A DNA stretch of 64,000 nucleotides, taken from an uncultured Lachnospiraceae bacterium. Its GTDB lineage: Bacteria > Bacillota > Clostridia > Lachnospirales > Lachnospiraceae. Positions 8,222 through 17,500 of this stretch are shown in pieces. The stretch covers positions 35,230 through 99,229 of the forward strand of contig CAJUHR010000013.1 in the NCBI GenBank assembly GCA_910586255.1, written 5' to 3'. The position numbers were made by a program, and so were the translations under genes. The notes beneath the pieces were generated by a model. It worked only from the letters and a program-made list of their open reading frames with translations. It made no database searches and was not told the DNA's origin. Within the stretch, counting starts at the first letter, position 1, and each line of letters opens with the position of its first letter.

Positions 8222-9226
8222 ATGTTAGATGGAAAAAAAGTACTATTCAGCGGTATGCAGGCAACCGGCAATCTGACTCTGGGCAACTACTTGGGCGCTC
8301 TGAAAAACTGGGTCAGCATTGCGGACGAATATGAGACCTTCTATGGAGTTGTGGACATGCATTCCATCACAATCCGGCAGGATCCGGCAGAGCTGCGCAA
8401 ACGGGCCCGAACCCTGCTGACTCTGTACATTGCCGCCGGACTTGACCCGGAGAAAAACTGTATTTATTATCAGTCCCACGTCAGCGGCCATGCTGAGCTT
8501 GCATGGATTCTCAACTGTTTTACCTACATGGGAGAGTTAAACCGGATGACCCAGTTTAAGGACAAGGCCGCCAAGCACGCTGACAATATCAATGCCGGCC
8601 TGTTTACCTATCCGGTACTGATGGCCGCTGACATTCTTCTGTACCAGTCAGATGTTGTTCCTGTGGGCATTGACCAAATGCAGCATTTGGAGATTACCAG
8701 GGACATTGCCCAGCGCTTCAATGCCATTTACGGAGATGTTTTCACCATTCCGGAGGCCTACATCGGCAAGGTGGGCGCTAAAATCATGAGTTTGCAGGAT
8801 CCCTCCAAAAAGATGTCCAAGTCCGATGAAAACCCCAATGCCAGCATTTACCTGATGGATGACCCGGATACCATTATGCGCAAATTCAAGCGGGCTGTTA
8901 CCGACTCGGAAGCCTGCGTGCGCTATTGCGATGAGCAGCCGGGTATTCACAATCTGATTGATATTTACTGTGCCTGCACCGGCAAAACTCCTGCTGACAC
9001 AGAAAAGGAGTTTGACGGCAGGGGCTACGGCGATTTTAAGACGGCTGTAGGCGAGGCGGTTGTTTCTGTGTTAAAGCCGCTTCAGGACCGCTTCGATGAT
9101 CTGAGCAAAAACAAGGATTATCTGAACGGCATTATCAAAAACAATGCCGAAAAAGCCCGGTATTTCTCCAACAAAACGCTGCGGAAGGTGCAGAAAAAGA
9201 TCGGCTTCCCGGAGCGGATTCGCTGA
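8222..9226 (+). CDS. trpS: Tryptophan--tRNA ligase
   Basis: A 334-residue class I aminoacyl-tRNA synthetase that charges tRNA-Trp with tryptophan using ATP in the cytoplasm. The HIGH-type motif appears as TGNLTLGNYLGA near residue 15. The Trp pocket and dimer region include DMHSITIRQDP and PVLMAADILLYQSDVVPVGIDQMQHLE. KMSKS is intact as KKMSKSDEN near residue 198. Length is normal for the bacterial enzyme. AAGGAG precedes the ATG at 8222, a consensus promoter lies at 8161-8189 and a terminator follows at 9266-9314, so it is a single-gene unit. Confidence 0.97.
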   Translation: MLDGKKVLFSGMQATGNLTLGNYLGALKNWVSIADEYETFYGVVDMHSITIRQDPAELRKRARTLLTLYIAAGLDPEKNCIYYQSHVSGHAELAWILNCFTYMGELNRMTQFKDKAAKHADNINAGLFTYPVLMAADILLYQSDVVPVGIDQMQHLEITRDIAQRFNAIYGDVFTIPEAYIGKVGAKIMSLQDPSKKMSKSDENPNASIYLMDDPDTIMRKFKRAVTDSEACVRYCDEQPGIHNLIDIYCACTGKTPADTEKEFDGRGYGDFKTAVGEAVVSVLKPLQDRFDDLSKNKDYLNGIIKNNAEKARYFSNKTLRKVQKKIGFPERIR

Positions 9227-9265
9227 TACTGCCATTTTACAGCCTGCCATGGCCGAAGGTAAATC

Positions 9266-9314
9266 AAAGACTTTTCATACAGAGGCCTGTTTTTATGTAT
9301 GAAAGGTCTTTTTT
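9266..9314 (+). terminator. Terminator of trpS
   Basis: Arms 9266-9280 and 9297-9312 pair almost fully around a 16-base loop, and the 3' arm runs into six T residues. Confidence 0.85.
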
Positions 9315-9344
9315 CGTTCATACATTTATATAAAGCCGGATTCC

Positions 9345-9427
9345 AGGAGGCCTCGGCACCCATACTCGCCTGGTACAATGCTGTACCGGAACTGTGACCG
9401 CAACATCCGTGGTGCCTGGGGCCTCTG
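9345..9427 (+). promoter_or_regulatory. Structured 5' leader of the P-type ATPase, riboswitch candidate
   Basis: Before the ATPase start, GAGGCC (9347-9352) pairs with GGCCTC (9420-9425), and GGCACC (9355-9360) with GGTGCC (9411-9416), across a small internal loop. Inside, CTGGTACA (9370-9377) pairs with TGTACCGG (9382-9389) over a 4-base loop, and 9390-9410 is left as a junction-like strand. The outer helix ends right at the ribosome site GGGAAGG (9431-9437). The shape fits an ion-sensing leader, but it does not match the yybP-ykoY or NiCo riboswitch consensus as recalled, so no class is assigned. Confidence 0.45.
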
Positions 9428-9445
9428 ACAGGGAAGGATCACAAT

Positions 9446-12064
9446 ATGAACGACTGGTATCAGATTCCGAAGGAAATGGTTTTAAAACAGCTAAATTCAT
9501 CAGAAAACGGCCTTTCGTCCCAGCAGGCCATGGCCGTCTTAGAACAGACAGGGGAAAATGTTCTTAAGGAGCAGGTACATAAAAAAGCGTGGCAGATATT
9601 TTTGGAACAGTTTCAAGATCTCTTGGTAATCATCCTGATCATTGCCGCCCTGATCTCAATGGTCTCAGACAATGTGGAAAGCACTGTTGTAATCTTTGCG
9701 GTGATTCTGCTCAATGCCATACTTGGCACTGTTCAGCACCAAAAGGCACAAAAATCTTTAGACAGCCTAAAGGCCTTGTCTTCCCCGGCCGCGCGCATAG
9801 TCCGGGACGGCCGGACATGGGAAATTCCCTCCGCCCAGGTAGTACCGGGAGACATTCTTTTGCTGGAAGCCGGGGATCTGGCGGTAGCTGACGGCCGTCT
9901 TTTAGAATGCCACGGCCTTATGGTAAACGAAAGCTCTCTCACAGGCGAATCTGAAAATGTGGAAAAGCAGACCGCCGCGCTTAACGGCATCCAGATGCAG
10001 CCCGCTGACCAGAGCAATATGATTTTTTCCGGTTCCCTGATCACGGGAGGAAGAGGAAAGGCTGTGATCACCGCTACCGGCATGAACACGGAAATCGGAA
10101 AAATCGCATCTCTGATGAATGATACGGAGGAAAAAAAGACCCCTCTTCAGATTAGCCTTGACCAGTTTGGCAGCCGCTTAGCTGCCATGATCCTGCTTAT
10201 CTGCGCCCTGGTGTTCATTTTAAGTCTGTACCGGCAGACTCCTCTGCTGGAATCCTTAATGTTCGCTGTTGCCCTGGCAGTGGCGGCCATTCCCGAGGCT
10301 CTTGGCTCAATCGTGACCATTGTTCAGGCAATGGGAACTCAGCGCATGGCCAAAGAGCATGCCATCATAAAGGATCTAAAAGCTGTGGAAAGCTTAGGAT
10401 GCGTATCCGTCATCTGCTCTGACAAAACCGGAACTCTCACCCAGAACCGAATGAGTGTTCAGGAGGTTTTTACAGACAACCGGCTCCTCTCCCCTCATCA
10501 GCTAAATTCATTCCACCCTGTACACCGGTATCTGCTCTACGCCTCGGTTCTTGCCAATGATGCCATTCTCCCTGATCCCTCTGCCTCCAGCCATCTGTCT
10601 GGGGATCCCACGGAATCTGCCCTTCTGGAAATGGGCCAGATGGCCGGCATGGATATTTCTCTTCTGCGCAGTGAGCTGCCCCGCTTAGGGGAGCTGCCCT
10701 TTGATTCAGAAAGGAAGCAGATGAGCACCCTGCACCGAATAAATGACCAACGGATACTTTTTACAAAAGGCGCACCAGATATTCTGCTGGAAAAGTCCAC
10801 CGAGATTCTGACCACAGCTGGTGTTCGCCCTCTCACCGGCCCTTTAAAGCATCAGTTTATTGAACAGAATCTGCGATGGTCCGGTCAGGGCCTTCGGGTT
10901 CTGGCCATGGCGTTCAGGAAAGCTAAGGAGGACCAAAGCTGCGATTCGGATTTAGAAAATAATCTGGTTTTTCTGGGCATGGCCGCCATGATGGACCCTC
11001 CCCGGGTAGAATCCCGCACTGCCGTGGCTAATGCCCGCCGCGCCGGTATCCGTCCGGTCATGATCACAGGAGACCACAAGGTCACTGCCACGGCTGTTGC
11101 CGAAAAGATCGGCCTTTTTCGTAAGGGAGACTTGGCAGTTACCGGCTCAGAGTTGGATTCCATGGATGAGAGCCAGCTTTTGCAAAACCTGAACCGGATC
11201 TCCGTATTCGCCCGGGTGTCCCCTCAGCACAAGATCCGCATCGTCCGCGCATGGCAGTCCCGGGGACACATTGTGGCTATGACCGGGGATGGCGTCAACG
11301 ATGCTCCAGCTCTTAAAAAGTCAGATATCGGGGTGGCTATGGGAATTACCGGAACGGAGGTCTCCAAGGATGCGGCATCCATGATTCTGACAGACGACAA
11401 TTTTGCCACCATCATCAAGGCAGTGGCCAACGGAAGAAATGTGTACCGAAATATCCGTCATGCCATTCAGTTTCTCCTGTCAGGCAACATGGCCGGAATC
11501 CTCAGTGTGCTCTACACCTCTCTGATGGCCCTTCCCATGCCTTTTGCGCCGGTTCATCTGTTGTTTATAAACCTGTTGACTGATTCTCTTCCCGCTATTG
11601 CCATTGGCATGGAGCCTCAGGAAGAAGGGCTCTTGGATCAGCCGCCCAGAGATCCCCATGAGGGAATCCTCACCGGTCCCTTTCTCCTTGGCATCCTGCT
11701 TCAGGGTCTTCTGATTGCCGTGTGTACCATGGCAGCCTATCACTTAGGCTTGGAGACAGGAGGCGCCGGGACAGCCAGCACCATGGCCTTCTCCACCCTG
11801 ACTCTTGCCCGGCTCCTTCATGGCTTTAACTGCCGCAGCGAGCACTCCATCCTGCGCCTTGGCTTTCGGGGAAATCTATGGAGTGTTATGGCCTTTGAGG
11901 CAGGCGTTGTGCTGCTGGCCTCTGTACTATTTCTCCCCGGCCTGCAGGTGCTGTTCGCCGTGGCGGATTTAAGCCTAAACCAGCTTCTTACGATCTTTAT
12001 CTTCGCCCTGCTGCCCACGGCTGTCATCCAGGCTGTGAAAACCCTGAGGGAATCCCTGGAATAA
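9446..12064 (+). CDS. P2-type calcium-translocating ATPase
   Basis: An 872-residue P-type ATPase that pumps cations, most likely Ca2+, out of the cytoplasm. Order: N-terminal cation ATPase domain, M1-M2, actuator with SLTGES, M3-M4 with IPEALGSIVTI, phosphorylation motif DKTGTLT (Asp326), nucleotide domain with FTKGAPD, the hinge TGDGVNDAPALKKSDIGVAMG, and M5-M10 with NLLTDSLPAIAIG in M6. The M4 motif PEALGS differs from the PEGLP of sarcoplasmic-reticulum pumps and resembles the PEAL version recalled from Listeria Ca2+ ATPase LMCA1. The M6 Asn and Asp ligands are kept. No N-terminal heavy-metal domain is present. GGGAAGG precedes the ATG, and a structured leader (9345-9427) suggests ion-responsive expression. 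Confidence 0.92.
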   Translation: MNDWYQIPKEMVLKQLNSSENGLSSQQAMAVLEQTGENVLKEQVHKKAWQIFLEQFQDLLVIILIIAALISMVSDNVESTVVIFAVILLNAILGTVQHQKAQKSLDSLKALSSPAARIVRDGRTWEIPSAQVVPGDILLLEAGDLAVADGRLLECHGLMVNESSLTGESENVEKQTAALNGIQMQPADQSNMIFSGSLITGGRGKAVITATGMNTEIGKIASLMNDTEEKKTPLQISLDQFGSRLAAMILLICALVFILSLYRQTPLLESLMFAVALAVAAIPEALGSIVTIVQAMGTQRMAKEHAIIKDLKAVESLGCVSVICSDKTGTLTQNRMSVQEVFTDNRLLSPHQLNSFHPVHRYLLYASVLANDAILPDPSASSHLSGDPTESALLEMGQMAGMDISLLRSELPRLGELPFDSERKQMSTLHRINDQRILFTKGAPDILLEKSTEILTTAGVRPLTGPLKHQFIEQNLRWSGQGLRVLAMAFRKAKEDQSCDSDLENNLVFLGMAAMMDPPRVESRTAVANARRAGIRPVMITGDHKVTATAVAEKIGLFRKGDLAVTGSELDSMDESQLLQNLNRISVFARVSPQHKIRIVRAWQSRGHIVAMTGDGVNDAPALKKSDIGVAMGITGTEVSKDAASMILTDDNFATIIKAVANGRNVYRNIRHAIQFLLSGNMAGILSVLYTSLMALPMPFAPVHLLFINLLTDSLPAIAIGMEPQEEGLLDQPPRDPHEGILTGPFLLGILLQGLLIAVCTMAAYHLGLETGGAGTASTMAFSTLTLARLLHGFNCRSEHSILRLGFRGNLWSVMAFEAGVVLLASVLFLPGLQVLFAVADLSLNQLLTIFIFALLPTAVIQAVKTLRESLE

Positions 12065-12119
12065 GGCCTGCGCTGGCGGAGTATAAAAATCGCAACTTAG
12101 TTTTTATATCCGGGATTAT

Positions 12120-12155
12120 GATATGGCAGATGATCAGCAAATCCTCTGCCATATC
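12120..12155. terminator. Hairpin between convergent genes
   Basis: Perfect 11-bp arms (12120-12130 and 12145-12155) with a 14-base loop separate the ATPase gene from the oppositely oriented ArsC-like gene. There is no clear T-run on either strand, so it may be a weak shared terminator. Confidence 0.45.
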
Positions 12156-12172
12156 TGTTCAACCGTATCCCA

Positions 12173-12520
12173 TTACAGCAGCGCCTCCCATTCCTTCTCC
12201 TTAAATCCCACCAAAACTCTGTCCTCCGTCACCGCCAGAGGGCGCTTTATTAACATCCCATCGCTGGCCAGAAGAAGAATCTTATCCTCTTCCTCCATCT
12301 CGGACAGCTTGTCCTTCAGCCCCAGCTCCCTGTACTTCATTCCGCTGGTATTGAAAAACCGCTTCACCTCCAGCCCGGAGCGCTCAATCCATGTTTTCAG
12401 TTCATCCATAGTGGGATTATTTTCCACAATGTGACGGTCCTCATAGGTAATCTCGTGGGCGTCCAGCCATTTCTTTGCCTTCTGGCAGGTGCTGCATTTG
12501 GGGTATTCAATAAAAATCAT
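12173..12520 (-). CDS. ArsC/Spx-family protein
   Basis: A 115-residue thioredoxin-fold protein of the ArsC/Spx/YffB family. The N-terminal CSTCQKAKKWL has the redox pair Cys9 and Cys12. Further on are KRFFNTSG and the ending region LIKRPLAVTEDRVLVGF, the conserved 'IKRP' block of the family. Family members include glutaredoxin-dependent arsenate reductases and Spx-type RNA polymerase regulators. This one lacks an arsenic operon around it, so a Spx-like or reductase role cannot be decided. AAAGGAG precedes the ATG at 12520. It is convergent with the Ca2+ ATPase and probably a single-gene unit. Confidence 0.85.
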   Translation of the reverse strand: MIFIEYPKCSTCQKAKKWLDAHEITYEDRHIVENNPTMDELKTWIERSGLEVKRFFNTSGMKYRELGLKDKLSEMEEEDKILLLASDGMLIKRPLAVTEDRVLVGFKEKEWEALL

Positions 12521-12678
12521 CCTTCTATCTCCTTTTTAATTATTTTTGTCTCTAAATCCCGATATGCTTCGTCCGCCTCATTTTCAAATATTTTTAAATT
12601 TCCATTAAAACGTTTTTTCTATTCCAGATTATATCTCCCTATATCTTACTCCATTATCCAGGAAAATACAACGAATAA

Positions 12679-13764
12679 TCACTGCCTTCTTCTCTGCCCT
12701 TTTCTATAAGGCATAAACAGCCGGACAACCCACACTATGCCAAGGCCCACCAGCCCTCCGAAAAACAGAAGCGCCCCTATGGCAATGGTCACCAGCAGGG
12801 TTCTCTTGATCCTTTCCCACATAGTCAGAGGCTCCTCTATGGCAGCAGCAGCCGGCCGGGTCTCCTCAAGCTCCACCAACACCGGCTCGCTCTCCCCTTC
12901 TGTCTCCTGCATCGCTTCCTTTCTGACCGGCTCATAGACCGCTTTCGTCCTCCACCGGCAATATGCTGGTAGCTCTGCGGTTCCGACATATATTGCACGG
13001 TAATCCCGTATTCGTTTCTGACCAAAGGCAGTCCCGTTGCGGCAAAGCTGCCCCTCCTCATCCACATAAGCTTCCCCGTCCCACCGCACATCCTCAATCC
13101 GGTAATCCTCCCCGGACAATCCTATCTCCTTTAAGAGAAGCTCCTCACAGCCATCCAGACAGGGCTTTTCTCCATCCCCTGAAATCAGGCGGTCTCCCAG
13201 CCAGTAATGTCCCGCCTCATATCCGTGAAAAACAACCGGGAACTGAAAGCCATCCTGCCATTCCTCCCTCATAACCGTCTTTTCCTTCAGATGACAGGAT
13301 ACCTTAATGGTTCTTCCGGCTTCCTCAACCTCTGTGACAATACTCTCAGGAAGCCGGGAGATTCCCTCTGCCGGTCCAATGATCTCCTCTCTCTCCACCG
13401 GATAGCTTCTGGCCGGAACCTGAACCGGCTCCTCCTCCCAGGAAAGAAGCCGATACATATCCCCCTCCCCGGCAGTATAAATACTTTCGGGGACAGGACA
13501 GTTCTCCTGACGGTCAAAGCTGTCTGACCAGACGGTGATTCTTTCCTCCTCATCTTCCAGAGCGTCAGCGGCCCCGCTCGTAACCGCCTGCCCGGATCCT
13601 TCTTCCAATCGCCCCTCCTCCTGTCTGGCCATGGCATGCACATCCAGCTTTTGTACCGCCATCATCTGAACCAAAACAAGACCGGTCCACAAAAGAAGCT
13701 GAATCGTCCGGTTCCTTTTCCTTTTCTCCTCTTCCATCCTGTTTTCTTTTAAGTTTTTTCTCAA
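12679..13764 (-). CDS. Uncharacterised two-pass or signal-anchored membrane protein
   Basis: Not recognised. About 361 residues with a basic, charged N-terminus, one hydrophobic segment (TIQLLLWTGLVLVQMMAVQ) that is a signal anchor or uncleaved signal, an acidic extracytoplasmic region of about 270 residues with several Cys, and a C-terminal helix (LLVTIAIGALLFFGGLVGLGI) followed by a basic tail, RKGQRRRQ. The acidic middle is rich in Glu and contains no catalytic motif that stands out. The start is uncertain: TTG at 13764 lies six bases after AGGAGG and is preferred, while an ATG at 13737 lacks as good a site. It stands alone between the ArsC-like and HD-domain genes. Confidence 0.6.
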   Translation of the reverse strand: MRKNLKENRMEEEKRKRNRTIQLLLWTGLVLVQMMAVQKLDVHAMARQEEGRLEEGSGQAVTSGAADALEDEEERITVWSDSFDRQENCPVPESIYTAGEGDMYRLLSWEEEPVQVPARSYPVEREEIIGPAEGISRLPESIVTEVEEAGRTIKVSCHLKEKTVMREEWQDGFQFPVVFHGYEAGHYWLGDRLISGDGEKPCLDGCEELLLKEIGLSGEDYRIEDVRWDGEAYVDEEGQLCRNGTAFGQKRIRDYRAIYVGTAELPAYCRWRTKAVYEPVRKEAMQETEGESEPVLVELEETRPAAAAIEEPLTMWERIKRTLLVTIAIGALLFFGGLVGLGIVWVVRLFMPYRKGQRRRQ

Positions 13765-13959
13765 ATACAACCTCCTTTTACACTGATTTTTGCTTCACAG
13801 AATACATCCCCCGGACACAATACACTCTTTCTCAAAGCAAAAATAACCTTAAAGTAAGCTTCATGGGAAAACCGATCAAGAACTGATCAGCCTCTCAGAC
13901 CCCTGCCGAGATCCGGCAGCGGGAAACACTTTTTATTATACAAAAAGGAGCCTGATATT

Positions 13960-14493
13960 TCAAGCCCCAAAAACAAATTGATATAAATCTTTATACTCCT
14001 GATACTCCGGATATTCCTCCATATCCCGCAATCCGTCCAAAATCCCCTTGGCATACCACTTGTGACAATCCTTCCGCTTCTCATTAAACCGGGCCCAAAG
14101 CTCATCCCCCATGCAGAGATAGTCTCTTGCCGTAGCCCGCATATTGCTCAGCTTGTCCGCCAGCGTCAAAAGCTTTACCTCATAAGACGCGTTTCCCAGA
14201 TGTTCAATAGTATGAGCCTTTCGTTCCTCCCAGGTCATAGACTTATCCTCCGTCTCCGCCTGAACCAGTGCCAGAACCCTCTCTCCAAACATCTGTCCCA
14301 ACTCCTGCGGAGTCACGGCCGTATCCTCCAGCACATCGTGCAGATACGCTGCTGCAATAACCTCTTCATCCTTTGTCATCCGCGAAACAAGCAATGCCAC
14401 CTCCATGGGATGATAGATATACGGCATCTTACCGCCCTTGCGCAGCATCCCCTCATGTGCCCTTGTAGCAAACTTTGCCGCCTCCTGTATCAT
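13960..14493 (-). CDS. HD-domain protein, (p)ppGpp hydrolase-like
   Basis: A 177-residue protein that is essentially one HD domain of the RelA/SpoT hydrolase type. The metal-binding residues are seen as HPMEVALL (His28), YLHDVLEDT (His52, Asp53) and LLTLADKLSNMRAT. No synthetase, TGS or ACT domain follows, so this is a stand-alone hydrolase, a class that includes small alarmone hydrolases and other nucleotide phosphohydrolases. AAAGGGG stands seven bases before the ATG at 14493. It lies about 105 bases downstream of rpoC on the same strand, so it may be read at a low level from the rpoBC promoter. Substrate is inferred from the family, not shown. Confidence 0.82.
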   Translation of the reverse strand: MIQEAAKFATRAHEGMLRKGGKMPYIYHPMEVALLVSRMTKDEEVIAAAYLHDVLEDTAVTPQELGQMFGERVLALVQAETEDKSMTWEERKAHTIEHLGNASYEVKLLTLADKLSNMRATARDYLCMGDELWARFNEKRKDCHKWYAKGILDGLRDMEEYPEYQEYKDLYQFVFGA

Positions 14494-14598
14494 AGCCGTT
14501 CCCCTTTACCATTCCCGCACAACAAGCCCCCCGGGGACCAAAGCCACAGGGGACCTGTCTTTTAGTTCACTTATTCTTTTGCAATTTCCCTTGGATCT

Positions 14599-17500
14599 TT
14601 ACTCTTCATCCTCTTGTGGCACATCTTCTTCCTCCGGCTCCTGACTATCGTCCGCTTCCATGTCCTCCGAATCGGTCACATCCTCCGGCTCCTCATTTTC
14701 GTCAATCTCGAAAACCTCCGGAGCCTCTTCTGCGATATCCTCGCCATCGCCGGTAAGAACTACATCCTCATCCTCTCCCAGAACGATCTCATCATCCATG
14801 GCAAAATCCGTATCCAGCTTTACGGACCGGTACATCTTCATGCCCGTACCGGCAGGAATCAGCTTACCAATCAAAACATTTTCTTTCAATCCGATCAGGT
14901 GATCCACTTTTCCGTTTATGGCCGCCTCTGTCAGTACCTTGGTGGTCTCCTGGAAGGATGCGGCTGACAGGAAGGAATCCGTGGCCAGAGATGCTTTGGT
15001 GATACCTAACATTACCTGCTTGCCCTCTGCCGGAATCTTTCCGTCCGCGATCAGCGCCTCATTCATCTCATTGAAATCCAGCACATCCATGGAGGTGCCC
15101 GGCAGCACATTGCTGTCGCCGCTCTCCTCAATTTTGATCTTCTTTAGCATCTGATGAACGATCATCTCCACGTGCTTGTCATTGATCTCCACACCCTGAA
15201 GACGATATACACGCTGTACCTCCCGGATCATATAATCCTGCACGGCCCGCACACCCTTGATCTTTAAGATATCATGAGGATTGACACTTCCCTCTGTCAG
15301 CTCATCGCCGGCCTCGATCACCTGCTCATCCTGAACCTTCATCCTGGATCCATAGGGAATCAGATAGGTCTTGGAATTGCCGGTTTCCGGATCCGTCACA
15401 ACAATCTCCCGCTTCTTCTTTGTATCCTTGATGGTAACCACTCCGCCAAACTCGGAGATAATCGCCAGACCCTTGGGCTTTCTGGCCTCAAACAGCTCCT
15501 CCACACGGGGAAGACCCTGAGTGATGTCACCACCGGCCACACCGCCTGTATGGAAGGTACGCATCGTAAGCTGAGTGCCCGGCTCCCCGATAGACTGAGC
15601 GGCAATAATGCCCACTGCCTCTCCCACCTGAACCGGCTGTCCGGTAGCCATGTTGGCTCCGTAGCACTTGGCACAGACGCCCACATGAGACTTGCAGGTA
15701 AGGACCGTGCGGATCTTGACCGAATCCCTCCCCTGCTTTTCCAGCACCCGCATAACGGCGGCTGCCCTCCTGGGAGTACACATATGATTGGCCTTCGCCA
15801 CCACCTCCCCCGTATCCGGGTCCGTGATGGTCTCTGCAATATAGCGGCCGGTCAGGCGCTCTTGCAGACTCTCAATGGTCTCCTTGCCGTCAGCAAAGGC
15901 CTTGATTTCCATAAACGGAATATCCCTGCCCTCACAGCAATCCACCTCCCGGACGATCAGATCCTGAGATACATCCACCAGGCGGCGGGTCAGATAACCA
16001 GAGTCTGCCGTCCGAAGTGCCGTATCCGACAATCCCTTTCGTGCTCCATGGGCGGAAATGAAATATTCCAGTACGTCTAGTCCCTCACGGAAATTGGACT
16101 TAATCGGCAGCTCAATGGTGTGACCGGTGGTATCTGCCATCAATCCCCGCATGCCTGCCAACTGTTTGATCTGCTTATCAGAACCACGGGCTCCCGAGTC
16201 AGCCATCATATAGATATTATTATATTTGTCCAGACCGCTGAGCAGGTCATGGGTCAGCTGATCGTCTGTATTCTTCCAGGTTTCAATTACCTCTTTATAG
16301 CGCTCCTCCTCGGTGATCAAACCACGGCGGAAGTTCTTGGCAATCTTGTCTACAGTCGCCTGCGCATCCGCAATCAGCTGAGGCTTGGAAGCCGGAACCG
16401 TCATGTCGGAAATAGAAACCGTCATGGCCGCCCTAGTGGAATACTTATATCCAATGGCCTTGATATCATCTAAGGTTATGGCTGTCTGTGTGGCCCCGTG
16501 AACGTTAAACACCTTTTCCAGTATCTGCTTCAGCTGCTTTTTGCCAACGTGGAAATCCACCTCCAGCTTCAGCAAATTCTCCTCCTGACTCCGGTCCACA
16601 AACCCCAGATCCTGAGGTACAATTTCATTGAAAATGAAGCGCCCAACCGTAGACTCCACAATGCCACTCTTTACGGAGCCGTCCTCCATGGTCTTTTCCA
16701 CCCGGGCTTTAATCTTGGAATGAAGGGTAACCACTCCGTTCTCATAGGCCAGAATCGCCTCATTGACACTCTTAAAGGCCTTTCCCTCCCCCTTGCTTCC
16801 CGGACGCTCCTGGGTCAGATAATAGATCCCCAGCACCATATCCTGAGAAGGAACCGCCACTAGACCGCCGTCCGAGGGCTTTAACAGATTGTTGGGAGAC
16901 AGCAGAAGGAACCGGCACTCTGCCTGGGCTTCCACCGACAGAGGCAGATGGACAGCCATCTGGTCCCCGTCAAAGTCCGCATTAAAGGCCGTACACACAA
17001 GCGGATGAAGCTTGATGGCCTTACCTTCCACCAGAATAGGCTCAAATGCCTGAATGCCCAGTCTGTGCAGGGTAGGCGCCCGGTTCAGCATCACCGGATG
17101 CTCCTTGATAACCTCCTCCAGCACATCCCACACCTCAGACTGAAGGCGCTCCACCATCTTCTTGGCGCTCTTAATGTTATGGGCTGTACCGTTTTGCACC
17201 AGCTCCTTCATCACGAAGGGCTTAAACAGTTCAATAGCCATCTCCTTTGGAAGACCGCACTGATAGATCTTTAGCTCTGGTCCCACCACAATAACAGAAC
17301 GGCCGGAATAGTCCACCCGCTTGCCCAACAGGTTCTGACGGAACCGCCCCTGCTTGCCCTTTAGCATATCGGAGATAGACTTTAATGCCCGGTTGCCTGG
17401 TCCTGTCACCGGCCGGCCCCGCCGTCCGTTATCAATCAAAGCATCCACCGCCTCCTGCAGCATCCGCTTCTCATTACGAACAATAATATCCGGTGCTCCC

